From positions 168,221 to 232,220 of the forward strand of contig CANRMA010000002.1 in the NCBI GenBank assembly GCA_947631625.1: a stretch of DNA of 64,000 nt. Reading direction: 5' to 3'. This stretch comes from an uncultured Lachnospiraceae bacterium. Its GTDB lineage: Bacteria; Bacillota; Clostridia; Lachnospirales; Lachnospiraceae. Shown here one piece after another: positions 26,410 to 35,895 of the stretch. Each line of letters starts with the position of its first letter. Position 1 is the first letter of the stretch. The notes below the pieces were generated by a model. It saw only the letters and a list, made by a program, of their open reading frames with translations. It ran no database searches and was not told the origin of the DNA. The translations under genes were made by a program, and so were the position numbers.

Positions 26410-27498
26410 ATGGAAAAAGAAGAAAAGTTAAAAGCGTTGGATGCTGCGATAGGGCAGATAGAGAGACAGTTTGGAAAAGGCGCGATAATGAAGCTTGGCG
26501 ATCCTACGGTCCAGCTTAATGTTGAGACCATTCCTACAGGTTCGCTCAGCCTGGATATTGCGTTGGGCTTAGGTGGTATTCCCAAGGGAAGGATCGTTGA
26601 GATATACGGGCCTGAATCAAGCGGTAAGACAACGGTTACGCTTCATATGATAGCGGAAGTACAGAAACGCGGAGGAATCGCGGGTTTTATAGATGCGGAA
26701 CATGCGCTTGACCCGGTATATGCAAGAAATATAGGCGTTGATGTGGATAATTTATATATTTCACAGCCTGATAACGGCGAGCAGGCATTGGAGATAACTG
26801 AAACAATGGTTCGTTCCGGAGCCATAGATATTGTAGTTGTAGACTCTGTTGCAGCATTGGTGCCAAAGGCAGAGATTGACGGAGATATGGGTGATTCGCA
26901 TGTGGGACTGCAGGCAAGGCTTATGTCACAGGCGCTCCGTAAGCTTACGGCAGTCATAAGTAAATCTAACTGTACGGTAGTGTTTATAAATCAGCTGCGT
27001 GAAAAGGTCGGGGTTATGTTTGGAAATCCTGAGACTACGACAGGCGGACGCGCGCTTAAATTCTATTCTTCCGTAAGACTTGACGTAAGAAGGATAGAAT
27101 CTCTTAAGCAGGGCGGAGAAGTGATCGGTAACAGAACCAGAGTGAAAGTTGTTAAAAATAAGATAGCGCCGCCGTTTAAAGAGGCGGAATTTGATATCAT
27201 GTTCGGCGAGGGTATATCTGTTGTAGGGGATATTCTGGATCTGGCAGCGGATAACGGTATCATTAATAAGAGCGGCGCATGGTATGCATATGAGGGAAAT
27301 AAAATAGGACAGGGCAGGGAGAATGCCAAACAGTATTTAAAAGATAATCCTGCAGTGTGTGACGAAGTGGAGCGTAAGGTAAGAGAACTTTTTAATCTGG
27401 GTACCGACGAGCCCGCGGCAGACAGCGTTGAAACTGCCTCTAAGAAGGGTGAGACCAAGGCAGGGAAGAGCGCATCAAAAGCTGAGGAGTCCATATAG
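26410..27498 (+). CDS. recA: Recombinase RecA
   Basis: A 362-residue RecA. Walker [10 protein letters not shown] is near residues 67-75, Walker [12 protein letters not shown] follows, and loop L2 appears around [20 protein letters not shown]. RecA forms filaments on single-stranded DNA for recombination and triggers LexA self-cleavage. The tail after about residue 330 is rich in Ala, Glu and Lys, normal for the family. recX follows after three bases, so the two are co-transcribed. Confidence 0.98.
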   Translation: MEKEEKLKALDAAIGQIERQFGKGAIMKLGDPTVQLNVETIPTGSLSLDIALGLGGIPKGRIVEIYGPESSGKTTVTLHMIAEVQKRGGIAGFIDAEHALDPVYARNIGVDVDNLYISQPDNGEQALEITETMVRSGAIDIVVVDSVAALVPKAEIDGDMGDSHVGLQARLMSQALRKLTAVISKSNCTVVFINQLREKVGVMFGNPETTTGGRALKFYSSVRLDVRRIESLKQGGEVIGNRTRVKVVKNKIAPPFKEAEFDIMFGEGISVVGDILDLAADNGIINKSGAWYAYEGNKIGQGRENAKQYLKDNPAVCDEVERKVRELFNLGTDEPAADSVETASKKGETKAGKSASKAEESI

Positions 27499-27501
27499 GC
27501 G

Positions 27502-28119
27502 ATGACGGTTAAGGAGATTACGGCTATTACTAAATCCAGGTACAGGGTAGTTCTTGAAGATGATCATGCTTTTGTTTTATATAAAGGCGAGCTCAGGCGT
27601 TATGATATTAAGCAGGGTGAAGAACTCAGTGAAGATGCTTATACGAGCATAGTTACAACCGTTCTTCCAAAGAGAGCCAGACTGCGGTGTTTAAATCTTT
27701 TGAAGACGAAAGATTATACGCGTAAACAGCTTGAAAACAAGCTTAAACAGGGCGGATATCCACAGGATATAATAGAAGATGCGCTTTCTTATGCAGAATC
27801 GTACAATTATATCAATGATGACAGATATGTCAGGGATTTTATAGAGTACAACATACAGACCAAGAGCAGACGGCGTATTGAGAATGATCTTATGAATAAA
27901 GGAATAGGCAGGGATATCATAAATAAGATATTCGACGAACTGGAATCGGATGGGCTTGAGATAGATGAAGAAAGCATGATACATGAATTGTTACATAAAA
28001 AAAATTATAATGTACAAACCGCAACTAATGATGAAAAACGAAAAATGTTTTCATTCCTTTACAGGAAAGGGTTCCATTCCGACATAATTCGCAGAGTTCT
28101 TTTGCTTGACATAACATAA
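27502..28119 (+). CDS. recX: RecA regulatory protein RecX
   Basis: A 205-residue protein of three-helix repeats typical of RecX: RARLRCLNLLKTKDYTRKQL, LSYAESYNYINDDRYVRDFI and KRKMFSFLYRKGFHSDIIRR. RecX modulates RecA filament stability. Its place directly after recA supports the call. Bases 28120-28213 after it contain only a short AT-rich leader for rny. Confidence 0.92.
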   Translation: MTVKEITAITKSRYRVVLEDDHAFVLYKGELRRYDIKQGEELSEDAYTSIVTTVLPKRARLRCLNLLKTKDYTRKQLENKLKQGGYPQDIIEDALSYAESYNYINDDRYVRDFIEYNIQTKSRRRIENDLMNKGIGRDIINKIFDELESDGLEIDEESMIHELLHKKNYNVQTATNDEKRKMFSFLYRKGFHSDIIRRVLLLDIT

Positions 28120-28196
28120 TTTTAGAGGTAGAATTAGTATGTTGTAATTTGCTAATTAGAATGTTTCACAGACATTTGTACAATGAAAACTAAATA

Positions 28197-28209
28197 AGGA
28201 GGTGCTCCT
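28197..28209 (+). promoter_or_regulatory. Hairpin over the rny ribosome site
   Basis: AGGAGGTGCTCCT is a self-complementary 5-bp stem with a 3-base loop that contains the AGGAGG of the RNase Y gene (start 28214). It could limit ribosome access. The short stem makes this uncertain. Confidence 0.4.
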
Positions 28210-28213
28210 GTAG

Positions 28214-29761
28214 ATGCTTAGTATTGTTATAGCAGTGCTCATTGCTCTTGTTATAGCCGTTCCCGTCACTGCATTGCTTGCTGTCAATTACCGTAAAAAA
28301 GTGGTTGAAGCCAAGCTTGGAAATGCGGATGAGAAGGCGAGGGAGATCATTGATGAAGCTCTAAAAACAGCTGAGACTAAGAAACGGGAAGCGTTGCTTG
28401 AAGCCAAGGAAGAGACGATCCGCACTAAGAGCGAATTGGACAAGGAAATCAAGGAACGTCGCGCAGAAGCTCAGAGATATGAGCGCAGGGTTCAGCAGAA
28501 AGAAGAGAACATCGATAAAAAATCAGAGGCTATAGAGAAAAAGGAAGCCGGCCTTGTTGCAAGAGAAGAAGCTCTTGAAAGGCAGCGTGAGGAAATTGCA
28601 AAACTAAACGAGCAAAGATTACAGGAACTGGAACGAATCTCAGGTCTTACCTCCGAACAGGCAAAAGATTATTTGTTGAAAATTGTTGAAGATGATGTAA
28701 AACATGAAGCTGCTGTCATGATAAAAGAGATTGAGAGCAGAGCTAAGGAAGAAGCAGATAAGAAGGCCAAGGAATATGTGGTAACAGCCATTCAAAGATG
28801 TGCTGCGGATCATGTTTCGGAAACTACGATATCTGTTGTTCAGCTTCCGAATGACGAAATGAAAGGAAGAATAATCGGTAGAGAGGGACGTAATATCAGA
28901 ACTCTTGAAACTATGACCGGCGTTGATCTGATAATAGACGATACTCCGGAAGCGGTTATCTTATCCGGTTTTGATCCTATTCGTCGTGAGGTTGCGAGAA
29001 TTGCGCTTGAAAAACTTATTGTGGACGGACGTATCCATCCGGCCAGAATAGAAGAAATGGTTGAGAAGGCGCAGAAAGAAGTAGAAGTAATGATAAAAGA
29101 AGAGGGTGAAGCAGCTACACTTGAAGTAGGTGTACATGGCATTCATCCGGAGCTTGTAAGATTACTTGGTAAAATGAAGTTTAGAACCAGTTATGGGCAG
29201 AATGCATTGAAACATTCGATCGAGGTAGCGCAGTTATCAGGACTGCTTGCCGCGGAGATGGGTTTGGATGTGAGACTGGCCAAACGCGCAGGTCTGCTGC
29301 ATGATATAGGTAAAGCGGTTGACCACGAAATGGAAGGCTCCCATATACAACTGGGTGTGGAACTTTGTAAGAAGTACAAAGAATCACATATTGTTATTAA
29401 TGCAGTAGAGTCCCATCATGGCGATGTTGAACCTCAGAGTTTGATCGCATGTCTGGTACAGGCGGCAGACACCATTTCAGCCGCAAGACCGGGAGCAAGA
29501 AGGGAAACATTAGAAACATATACAAGCAGGTTAAAACAATTAGAAGACATTACAAACAATTTCAAAGGTGTTGATAAATCTTTTGCTATTCAGGCAGGTA
29601 GAGAGATTCGTGTTATGGTAGTTCCGGAACAGATTACGGATGCGGACATGGTATTGCTTGCACGTGATATTTCAAAGCAGATAGAGGCTGAATTGGAATA
29701 TCCGGGACAGATCAAGGTCAATGTTATCCGTGAAAGTCGGGTTGTCGACTATGCTAAATAG
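28214..29761 (+). CDS. rny: Ribonuclease Y
   Basis: A 515-residue endoribonuclease that starts bulk mRNA decay at the membrane. An N-terminal membrane anchor ([20 protein letters not shown]) is followed by a long charged coiled coil to about residue 190, a KH domain ([20 protein letters not shown]) and an HD domain with the catalytic pair in [12 protein letters not shown] near residue 362. Length and domain order are those of Bacillus RNase Y. A good terminator follows. Confidence 0.97.
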   Translation: MLSIVIAVLIALVIAVPVTALLAVNYRKKVVEAKLGNADEKAREIIDEALKTAETKKREALLEAKEETIRTKSELDKEIKERRAEAQRYERRVQQKEENIDKKSEAIEKKEAGLVAREEALERQREEIAKLNEQRLQELERISGLTSEQAKDYLLKIVEDDVKHEAAVMIKEIESRAKEEADKKAKEYVVTAIQRCAADHVSETTISVVQLPNDEMKGRIIGREGRNIRTLETMTGVDLIIDDTPEAVILSGFDPIRREVARIALEKLIVDGRIHPARIEEMVEKAQKEVEVMIKEEGEAATLEVGVHGIHPELVRLLGKMKFRTSYGQNALKHSIEVAQLSGLLAAEMGLDVRLAKRAGLLHDIGKAVDHEMEGSHIQLGVELCKKYKESHIVINAVESHHGDVEPQSLIACLVQAADTISAARPGARRETLETYTSRLKQLEDITNNFKGVDKSFAIQAGREIRVMVVPEQITDADMVLLARDISKQIEAELEYPGQIKVNVIRESRVVDYAK

Positions 29762-29768
29762 CTATTTA

Positions 29769-29800
29769 AAACTCTGTAGAGAAATCTGCAGAGTTTTTTA
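29769..29800 (+). terminator. Rho-independent terminator after rny
   Basis: AACTCTGTAGA and TCTGCAGAGTT form an 11-bp stem with one wobble and a GAAA loop, followed by TTTTT. Confidence 0.92.
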
Positions 29801-29810
29801 ATTTTTATAC

Positions 29811-29839
29811 TTGTTTTAATCCGGTTAATGTAGTAGAAT
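29811..29839 (+). promoter_or_regulatory. Probable promoter for the aminotransferase gene
   Basis: TTGTTT (29811-29816), 17 bases and TAGAAT (29834-29839), about 79 bases before the chosen start codon. Confidence 0.55.
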
Positions 29840-29917
29840 AAGTTGCAGTGTATGTTTGTATACAATTATTCAATTATAAAAACAAACAATACTTTCATGG
29901 CATGGAGGAGAGATATT

Positions 29918-31207
29918 ATGAAACCGTACAAAGAGATGAGCAAAGAAGAACTTTTATCATTGAAGGCAGAGCTTGATAAACAGTTTAAAGATGCTGAGAG
30001 TAAAGGGCTTAAACTGGATATGTCAAGAGGAAAACAGTCAGTCGCCCAGCTTGATATGACTATGAGTATTATGGATACCTTGGATTCGAAATCCGTATTA
30101 AAGACAGAAGGCGGAATGGATTGCAGGAATTACGGACTTATGGACGGCATTCCTGAGGCCAAGAAGCTTATAGGCGATATTATGGGAGTCCCTGCGCAGA
30201 ACGTGATCGTATTCGGCAATTCCAGCCTCAGTATTATGTATGATATAATATCAAATGCCATGACGCATGGTATTATGGGAAATACACCCTGGTGTAAGCT
30301 TGATAAAGTAAAATTTTTATGTCCGGCGCCCGGATACGACAGGCATTTTAAGATAACTGAGCATTTCGGCATAGAAATGATAACGATCCCCATGACTGCC
30401 GACGGTCCTGATATGGATATGGTCGAGAAGTATGTAAACAGTGATGAGGCCGTAAAAGGAATATGGTGTGTTCCCAAATATTCCAATCCGCTCGGAATAT
30501 CTTATTCTGATGAGACCGTAAAAAGATTTGCCAATCTTAAACCTGCCGCAAAGGATTTCAGGATAATATGGGATAACGCTTATGCGGTCCATGATCTGTA
30601 TAAAGATAAACATGATGAGATATTAGAGATTTTAAGCGAGTGTGAAAAGGCCGGAAATCCGGATATGGTTTTTGAATTATGTTCAACATCCAAAATAAGT
30701 TTTGCGGGAGCAGGTATTTCAGGTCTTGCGGCTTCATTGAACAATCTGGATCACATAAGAAAGTCCATGACGGTGCGCACCATAGGTTATGATAAGGTAA
30801 ATCAGCTGCGTCATGTGAGATTTTTTAAGGATATAAATGGTATAAAGGCGCATATGATGAAACATGCGGATATTATCAGGCCGAAATTTGAGGCGGTGCT
30901 TTCGGTTCTTGACAGAGAGCTTGAAGGGCTTGAAATAGGAGAATGGACGAAACCTATAGGCGGATATTTTATATCTTTTGATTCTATGGAAGGCTGCGCG
31001 AAGGCTATAGTTGCCAAATGTAAGGAAGCGGGCGTTGTCTTAACGGGAGCAGGCGCCACATTCCCTTATGGCAATGATCCTAAGGACAGTAATATACGTA
31101 TCGCGCCTACTTTTCCGACGCCGGAAGAGATGGCTGCGGCGACAGACCTGTTTGTGCTCTGCGTTAAACTTGTGAGCGTGAATAAGTTGTTGGAAAACAT
31201 GAACTGA
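29918..31207 (+). CDS. PLP-dependent aminotransferase (MocR-like class I, probable aspartate aminotransferase)
   Basis: About 429 residues. The sequence fits the Aminotran_MocR-type group of class I aminotransferases: NYGLMDGIPEAKKL near the start, WDNAYAVHDLY, and the cofactor lysine in STSKISFAGAG (Lys about 259). Related enzymes are aspartate aminotransferases, so transamination of aspartate and 2-oxoglutarate is the best guess. The frame extends to 29843, but ATG 29918 follows ATGGAGGAGAG and matches the family start. Confidence 0.85.
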   Translation: MKPYKEMSKEELLSLKAELDKQFKDAESKGLKLDMSRGKQSVAQLDMTMSIMDTLDSKSVLKTEGGMDCRNYGLMDGIPEAKKLIGDIMGVPAQNVIVFGNSSLSIMYDIISNAMTHGIMGNTPWCKLDKVKFLCPAPGYDRHFKITEHFGIEMITIPMTADGPDMDMVEKYVNSDEAVKGIWCVPKYSNPLGISYSDETVKRFANLKPAAKDFRIIWDNAYAVHDLYKDKHDEILEILSECEKAGNPDMVFELCSTSKISFAGAGISGLAASLNNLDHIRKSMTVRTIGYDKVNQLRHVRFFKDINGIKAHMMKHADIIRPKFEAVLSVLDRELEGLEIGEWTKPIGGYFISFDSMEGCAKAIVAKCKEAGVVLTGAGATFPYGNDPKDSNIRIAPTFPTPEEMAAATDLFVLCVKLVSVNKLLENMN

Positions 31208-31237
31208 CATAGCGGTAAATGATCCGTCAGGAAAGGC

Positions 31238-31786
31238 ATGGTTATTGATATGGAGAAATTTGAGCGTTTGGATAGGACTCTGGTACATAAGGGAGCTATA
31301 ATAGATTATTATCAGGATACAGTTAAAGTTCCCAACGGAAATATAGTAAAATGGGATTTTATAGGACATAAGGGAGCGGCGGCCGTAGTGGCTGTGAATA
31401 ATGACGGTAAACTGCTCATGGTCAGGCAGTATCGCAATGCGCTTGACAGGGAAACGCTTGAAATACCTGCGGGCGGTCTCGAAAGCATAGAGGAGCCGAC
31501 TTCTGTTGCGGCAGCAAGAGAGTTGGAGGAAGAGACCGGATATAAAGCCGGAAAAATAGAGCTTCTTATAACAATCAGAACCACAGTCGCTTTTTGTAAC
31601 GAAAAAATAGACATATATGTGGCAAGGGACTTGACGCCAAGCCGTCAACATCTTGACGAAGATGAGTTTATCAACGTTGAGTCGTATGATATTAAAGAGC
31701 TGAAACAGATGATCTATGACTGTAAGATCCAGGATGGCAAGACGGTAGCGGCTTTGCTCGCATATAGTGATAAATATTGCAAATAA
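31238..31786 (+). CDS. NUDIX hydrolase, ADP-ribose pyrophosphatase type
   Basis: A 182-residue protein with a complete Nudix box: GGLESIEEPTSVAAARELEEE followed by TGY. The upstream EIPAGG and RQYRNAL residues match the ADP-ribose pyrophosphatase subgroup (NudF), which splits ADP-ribose to AMP and ribose 5-phosphate. A NudF gene next to spoIIM and a Xer recombinase gene is also seen in Bacillus, supporting the subgroup. Confidence 0.87.
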   Translation: MVIDMEKFERLDRTLVHKGAIIDYYQDTVKVPNGNIVKWDFIGHKGAAAVVAVNNDGKLLMVRQYRNALDRETLEIPAGGLESIEEPTSVAAARELEEETGYKAGKIELLITIRTTVAFCNEKIDIYVARDLTPSRQHLDEDEFINVESYDIKELKQMIYDCKIQDGKTVAALLAYSDKYCK

Positions 31787-31844
31787 TGTGTATACCCCCG
31801 GCCGGTCCAACATATATTTAGGTAGTTGGAAAGAGGGTATGAGT

Positions 31845-32450
31845 ATGCTCCCAAAGCAAAATTCAAAAACGGGATATTATCTGTTGTATATGTTCCTGCT
31901 TGGTTTATTTCTGGGTATATTGGCAGTTAATATCAGGCATGATGTCTGGATAAATGACAATGGACTGTTAAATGCGGAAATGATGCGGAGGCTGCAGGAA
32001 AGTGAACCGGACGGGAGTTATCTGTTTGGTTATATCATAAAACACAGATTGTCGGCGGTATTGATCGTGGGGCTGCTTGCGTCTACAGTCATAGGCCCGC
32101 CGATAGTTTATGCATATGTGTGTTATCTTGGAGCGGGAGCCGGATGTATGCTGTCTGTGGCAGTCATCCGTTATGGCGTCAGAGGGCTTTTATTTATGGC
32201 GGCCGCCATATTTCCTCATGGGCTTATACTGATACCTGCATATCTGTTTTTGTTTATGTGGAGTATGGATCTTAACAGAACTCTCTACCCGGGGACAATA
32301 GGGTTAGACGGTCATTATTATCACAGAGGACGGCTTATACTGCAAAAAACGGTAAAGCTGACCGGAATTTTAATTTTGGTAGTCGCGGGCTGCATGTTGG
32401 AAAGTTATGTAAACCTGAAAATATTGCATTTGATCCTGGAAATATTTTGA
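31845..32450 (+). CDS. spoIIM: Stage II sporulation protein M family
   Basis: About 201 residues with four to five membrane segments. The family core is visible in the segment LFGYIIKHRLSAVLIVGLLA and later in RGLLFMAAAIFPHGLILIPAY. In spore formers SpoIIM works with SpoIID and SpoIIP in peptidoglycan remodelling during engulfment. The frame opens at 31767, but ATG 31845 lies seven bases after AGAGGG. The order NudF-SpoIIM-XerD matches Bacillus, except that fur is absent. Confidence 0.85.
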   Translation: MLPKQNSKTGYYLLYMFLLGLFLGILAVNIRHDVWINDNGLLNAEMMRRLQESEPDGSYLFGYIIKHRLSAVLIVGLLASTVIGPPIVYAYVCYLGAGAGCMLSVAVIRYGVRGLLFMAAAIFPHGLILIPAYLFLFMWSMDLNRTLYPGTIGLDGHYYHRGRLILQKTVKLTGILILVVAGCMLESYVNLKILHLILEIF

Positions 32451-32624
32451 AAATATTGATAAGATATTTTGGATATATTAAATATTTTAAATTTCTATAA
32501 AAAAAATTTAAGAACTTTTTAAAATTTTTTTCAAGATATGGTAGACATAATTTTTTATCCAAGCGATATGTTGTGTTTGTGTTAAAATGTGAGGAAAATG
32601 CCACAAAAATCGGAAAAAATCCAT

Positions 32625-32653
32625 TTGATTTTCTTTTAAAATCTGCTTATAAT
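32625..32653 (+). promoter_or_regulatory. Promoter for xerD
   Basis: TTGATT (32625-32630), 17 bases and TATAAT (32648-32653), 57 bases before the xerD start, inside a very AT-rich 260-base gap. Confidence 0.65.
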
Positions 32654-32710
32654 GTTTAATGGGAAGTGGTTTCATTAACATAAAACCATGTAAGAAAGGT
32701 TTCCGGATCA

Positions 32711-33595
32711 ATGGAAAAAGATATTGAGGCATTTATATCATATTTGCATGACGTAAAGAAAACTTCAGATAATACAGAACTCTCATACAGGCGTGATTTG
32801 GAAAAGCTGCAGCGCTTCATGGCACAAAAAGGCATTGTCAGCACTGCGTCGGTTGATTATGAGGATCTGGCTTCTTATGTTAAATATCTGGGCGATAATA
32901 AATTTGCAACGGCTACTATTTCAAGAAATGTAGCTTCTATTAAGGCTTTTTACCATTTTCTTATGCAGGAAGGGTTGGTATCAAAAGACGCTTCAGAGAA
33001 GTTAAAGGCGCCTAAAATAGAGAAAAAACTTCCGGAGATCCTTTCACCTGACGAGGTTGTCAGGCTTTTAGAGCAGCCGGACGGTGCTTCGCCTAAGGAA
33101 ATTCGTGATAAAGCCATGCTTGAGCTTCTTTATGCCACCGGAATACGCGTGACAGAGCTTATAAGCCTTAAACTTACAGACGTCAATATGAAAATGGGCC
33201 TTATCGCCTGCAGGGACTCCAATAAGGAGAGGCTCATTCCTTTTGGAAATGCTGCCAAGGCGGCGCTTGAAAAATATCTTAAAGAGGCAAGAGAGACAAT
33301 GCTCGGAGACAAAGAATCGGACATACTCTTTACCAATTGTTCAGGCAAGCCTATGAGCAGACAGGGTTTTTGGAAATTAATAAAGTATTATGCGAATAAA
33401 GCAGGCATAAAGGCGGATATTACGCCACAGACGCTCAGACATTCGTTCGCGGCCCATCTGGTGGAAAACGGAGCGGACTTAAAGAGCGTACAGGAGATGC
33501 TCGGACATTCTGACATATCCACTACACAGATATATGCTAACTTAAAATACAACCATATAAAAGACGTATATGCAAAAGCTCATCCGAGAGGATGA
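32711..33595 (+). CDS. xerD: Tyrosine recombinase XerD
   Basis: A 294-residue tyrosine recombinase. It has a SAM-like N-terminal DNA-binding domain (FISYLHDVKKTSDNTELSYR) and a catalytic domain with ATGIRVTELISLK (Arg), TLRHSFAAHL (His and Arg), LGHSDISTTQIY (His and the nucleophile Tyr). XerC/XerD resolve chromosome dimers at dif. Length, lack of phage neighbours and the nudF-spoIIM context favour the housekeeping XerD over a mobile-element integrase. Its 3' end is part of a terminator hairpin. Confidence 0.9.
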   Translation: MEKDIEAFISYLHDVKKTSDNTELSYRRDLEKLQRFMAQKGIVSTASVDYEDLASYVKYLGDNKFATATISRNVASIKAFYHFLMQEGLVSKDASEKLKAPKIEKKLPEILSPDEVVRLLEQPDGASPKEIRDKAMLELLYATGIRVTELISLKLTDVNMKMGLIACRDSNKERLIPFGNAAKAALEKYLKEARETMLGDKESDILFTNCSGKPMSRQGFWKLIKYYANKAGIKADITPQTLRHSFAAHLVENGADLKSVQEMLGHSDISTTQIYANLKYNHIKDVYAKAHPRG

Positions 33596-33599
33596 GCTT
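33576..33599 (+). terminator. Hairpin overlapping the xerD stop codon
   Basis: AAGCTCATCC and GGATGAGCTT form a perfect 10-bp stem with a GAGA tetraloop. The TGA stop (33593-33595) is within the 3' arm. The following sequence is T-rich but interrupted. Confidence 0.75.
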
Positions 33600-33605
33600 C
33601 TTTAT

Positions 33606-33653
33606 CTTATTCATAATCTTATTCATAATCTTATTCATAATCTTATTCATATT
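33606..33653 (+). repeat. 12-base tandem repeat between xerD and aroF
   Basis: Four copies of CTTATTCATAAT. The last copy covers the stop codon and last residues of the convergent DAHP synthase gene. Confidence 0.92.
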
Positions 33654-34671
33654 CCGCTATATCGTAGATCAGTTTTTTGGATTCTTCCCAGCCAAGACAG
33701 GAATCGGTTATGGATTTGCCGTATATGCCTGTTCCTATGGCCTGACTGCCTTCCTCTATATAGCTTTCTATCATAACCCCTTTTACTAGCTTATAAATAT
33801 CGGGATTCAGCTTTCTGCTATGCATGACTTCCTTGACTATTCTGACCTGCTGCTCGTATTCCTTGTTGGAATTGTTGTGGTTGGCATCTATTACGCAGGC
33901 AGGATTAACGATATCCCGTTCATTATATAACGCTAAAAGCCTGTTAAGATCTTCATAGTGATAGTTCGGAATACTCTGTCCGTTTTTGTTTACGGCTCCG
34001 CGAAGCACGGTGTGAGCAAGAGGATTGCCTGAAGTCTGCACCTCATAGCCCCTGTATATAAAAGAGTGGGGGTGCTGCGCCGCATAGACGGAGTTGAGCA
34101 TGACCGAAAGCGTTCCGCTGGTAGGATTTTTCATACCGCTTGCAACGTCAAAACCGCTGACAGTCATACGGTGCTGCTGGTCCTCCACGGAACGCGCTCC
34201 TATGGCTACATAGGATAGTATATCTTCGACATAGCCCCAGTTGTCGGGATAGAGCATTTCATCGGCGGCGGTAAGACCGGATATCTCCATAGCGTGTATG
34301 TGCATCTTTCGCATAGCTATAAGACCTGCCGTGAAGTCGGGCTTTTTTTCGGGATCGGGCTGGCTTACTATGCCTTTGTAGCCTTCGCCGGTAGTCCGGG
34401 GCTTGTTGGTATATATTCTTGGAATGATGATGAGCTTGTCCTTAACGTCTTCGTATACCTTAGCAAGCCTGCTTACATAGTCGCAGACGGCTTCCTCGTT
34501 ATCTGCTGAACAGGGCCCAATTATTACCAGAAATTTATTGCTTTTTCCTGTGATTACATCGCTTATCTCTTTGTCGCGCTGTGCCTTTAGTCTGGCGAGC
34601 TTCTCCGGAACGGGAAACTGCGCTCTTATATCTTCCGGCGTCGGAAGGTGGTTTACATAAGTAAATGACAT
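33643..34671 (-). CDS. aroF: 3-deoxy-7-phosphoheptulonate (DAHP) synthase, class I
   Basis: A 342-residue enzyme joining phosphoenolpyruvate and erythrose 4-phosphate at the entry to aromatic biosynthesis. Visible motifs are VIIGPCSADNEEAV, PRIYTNKPRTTGEGYKG, KNPTSGTLSVMLNS and the metal-site region IDANHNNSNK. The length is like the AroF/G/H feedback-sensitive group. Which aromatic amino acid inhibits it cannot be told here. A clear promoter lies upstream on the reverse strand; downstream it meets xerD. Confidence 0.95.
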   Translation of the reverse strand: MSFTYVNHLPTPEDIRAQFPVPEKLARLKAQRDKEISDVITGKSNKFLVIIGPCSADNEEAVCDYVSRLAKVYEDVKDKLIIIPRIYTNKPRTTGEGYKGIVSQPDPEKKPDFTAGLIAMRKMHIHAMEISGLTAADEMLYPDNWGYVEDILSYVAIGARSVEDQQHRMTVSGFDVASGMKNPTSGTLSVMLNSVYAAQHPHSFIYRGYEVQTSGNPLAHTVLRGAVNKNGQSIPNYHYEDLNRLLALYNERDIVNPACVIDANHNNSNKEYEQQVRIVKEVMHSRKLNPDIYKLVKGVMIESYIEEGSQAIGTGIYGKSITDSCLGWEESKKLIYDIAEYE

Positions 34672-34703
34672 TTTACTGCTCCTTTTTGCTGATATGATAT
34701 TAT

Positions 34704-34732
34704 AGTATAGTATATTGTTATTTGTCTGTCAA
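34704..34732 (-). promoter_or_regulatory. Promoter for aroF
   Basis: On the reverse strand TTGACA (34732-34727), 17 bases and TATACT (34709-34704), 32 bases before the start codon. The -10 region overlaps the AT-palindrome TATACTATACTATA. Confidence 0.75.
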
Positions 34733-34802
34733 AGCCGTTTCCTGTTTTGCCCTGCTCATTATTTCTTTCCATTTGGGAGAAAAAATGTATCATACCCTCC
34801 GA

Positions 34803-34862
34803 CTGATGATATTGCCATATCTTTATCTGATGATATTGTCATATCTTTATCTGCTGAGATTG
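34803..34862 (+). repeat. 24-base tandem repeat in the aroF-araC gap
   Basis: About 2.5 copies of CTGATGATATTGTCATATCTTTAT. They lie in the 360-base gap (34672-35030) between divergent aroF and the AraC-type gene; apart from this repeat and the aroF promoter I see only AT-rich sequence. Confidence 0.85.
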
Positions 34863-35030
34863 CATTGCTTTAAAATATATGATATATTTTAATAAATCGC
34901 TCCTGCATTTTCTTATCATTTAATCAGATTTTGCAGGATGAATTTATTAAAATATGACATTAAGTCTGCAAAAGCAGCGGGTTAGGCCTGTTATCGTTTC
35001 ACATAAGCATTTGGGAAAAGGGGATTGGAT

Positions 35031-35876
35031 ATGGCGCTTCCATTGCCGCAGGGAAAACTTTTTCATATAGAACACAGGCTTCTTTCGACGGATTATGAAA
35101 TGCCCTCTTATGAAGCCGCATTTGAACATTATGAGCTGGGATATCTGATAAAAGGAGACAGGACTATAATAACACCTGTTATGATATATACGACTCATGC
35201 CGGGGATGTCAGCGCAATGGCGCCCTATGTATATCATAGGACTGTTCCGGCTTCCGATGAAGTGTATGAGAGCATATTGGTGAAGTTTTCGCCGTTATAT
35301 GTCAAAGCTTTGACTGACAGCTTCGGAGAGCAGCTGTTAGAGGATATATTTTCGCATACGGTCAATCGTTTTGATGAAAATATCCACGCTAAGATCAGAG
35401 GAATGTTTTATGATATGCTCAAAGAGTATAAAGAGGCCGGAAGGTACAGTGATTTTAAGATACAGTGCATACTGTCGCAGCTTTTGCTTACAATGGACGA
35501 GAGCCGTTTGAGCGATGAGAGTGAGAGCGTAAAAAGAACGGCGCTTACGCCGCCTATAATCGAAGCGATTTATTATATGGAAAAAAATTATGCAAAACAG
35601 ATCTGCGTTGAGGAAGCGGCGGAGGCGGCCAATTATTCCACGGCTTATTTTTCAAGGCTTTTTCATGAGCAGACAGGCAAATCCTATATAGCGTATCTGA
35701 CAGGCATACGCATAAAAAACGCACAGAACCTTTTGCTAAATACCGACAGGACCATAACGGAGATAGCGCTTGATACGGGCTATCAATATCCGGGCAATTT
35801 TACCGCGGCGTTTAGGAAAAGCACCGGAATGTCGCCGCAGCAGTACAGAAAGCGCAGTAAAAATAAAAGGGATTAG
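35031..35876 (+). CDS. AraC family transcriptional regulator
   Basis: A 281-residue protein: an N-terminal cupin-like sensor region (residues 1-150) and a C-terminal AraC DNA-binding domain with two helix-turn-helix units (EEAAEAANYSTAYFSRLFHE and ITEIALDTGYQYPGNFTAAF) ending in GMSPQQYRK. Such proteins usually sense a sugar or metabolite and activate nearby transport or catabolic genes, but none is adjacent, so the target is unknown. The frame opens at TTG 35025; ATG 35031 follows AAAAGGGG at seven bases. Confidence 0.9.
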   Translation: MALPLPQGKLFHIEHRLLSTDYEMPSYEAAFEHYELGYLIKGDRTIITPVMIYTTHAGDVSAMAPYVYHRTVPASDEVYESILVKFSPLYVKALTDSFGEQLLEDIFSHTVNRFDENIHAKIRGMFYDMLKEYKEAGRYSDFKIQCILSQLLLTMDESRLSDESESVKRTALTPPIIEAIYYMEKNYAKQICVEEAAEAANYSTAYFSRLFHEQTGKSYIAYLTGIRIKNAQNLLLNTDRTITEIALDTGYQYPGNFTAAFRKSTGMSPQQYRKRSKNKRD

Positions 35877-35895
35877 TCAGGCGTAAAAAGCGCGG

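Noticed and set aside
32711..33595. Phage or transposon integrase
   Set aside because: Length, sequence and the nudF-spoIIM context fit housekeeping XerD; there are no phage genes or attachment-site repeats around it.
33570..33789. Short hydrophobic forward frames after xerD
   Set aside because: They are translations of the 12-base repeat and then of the reverse strand of aroF, without a ribosome site of their own.
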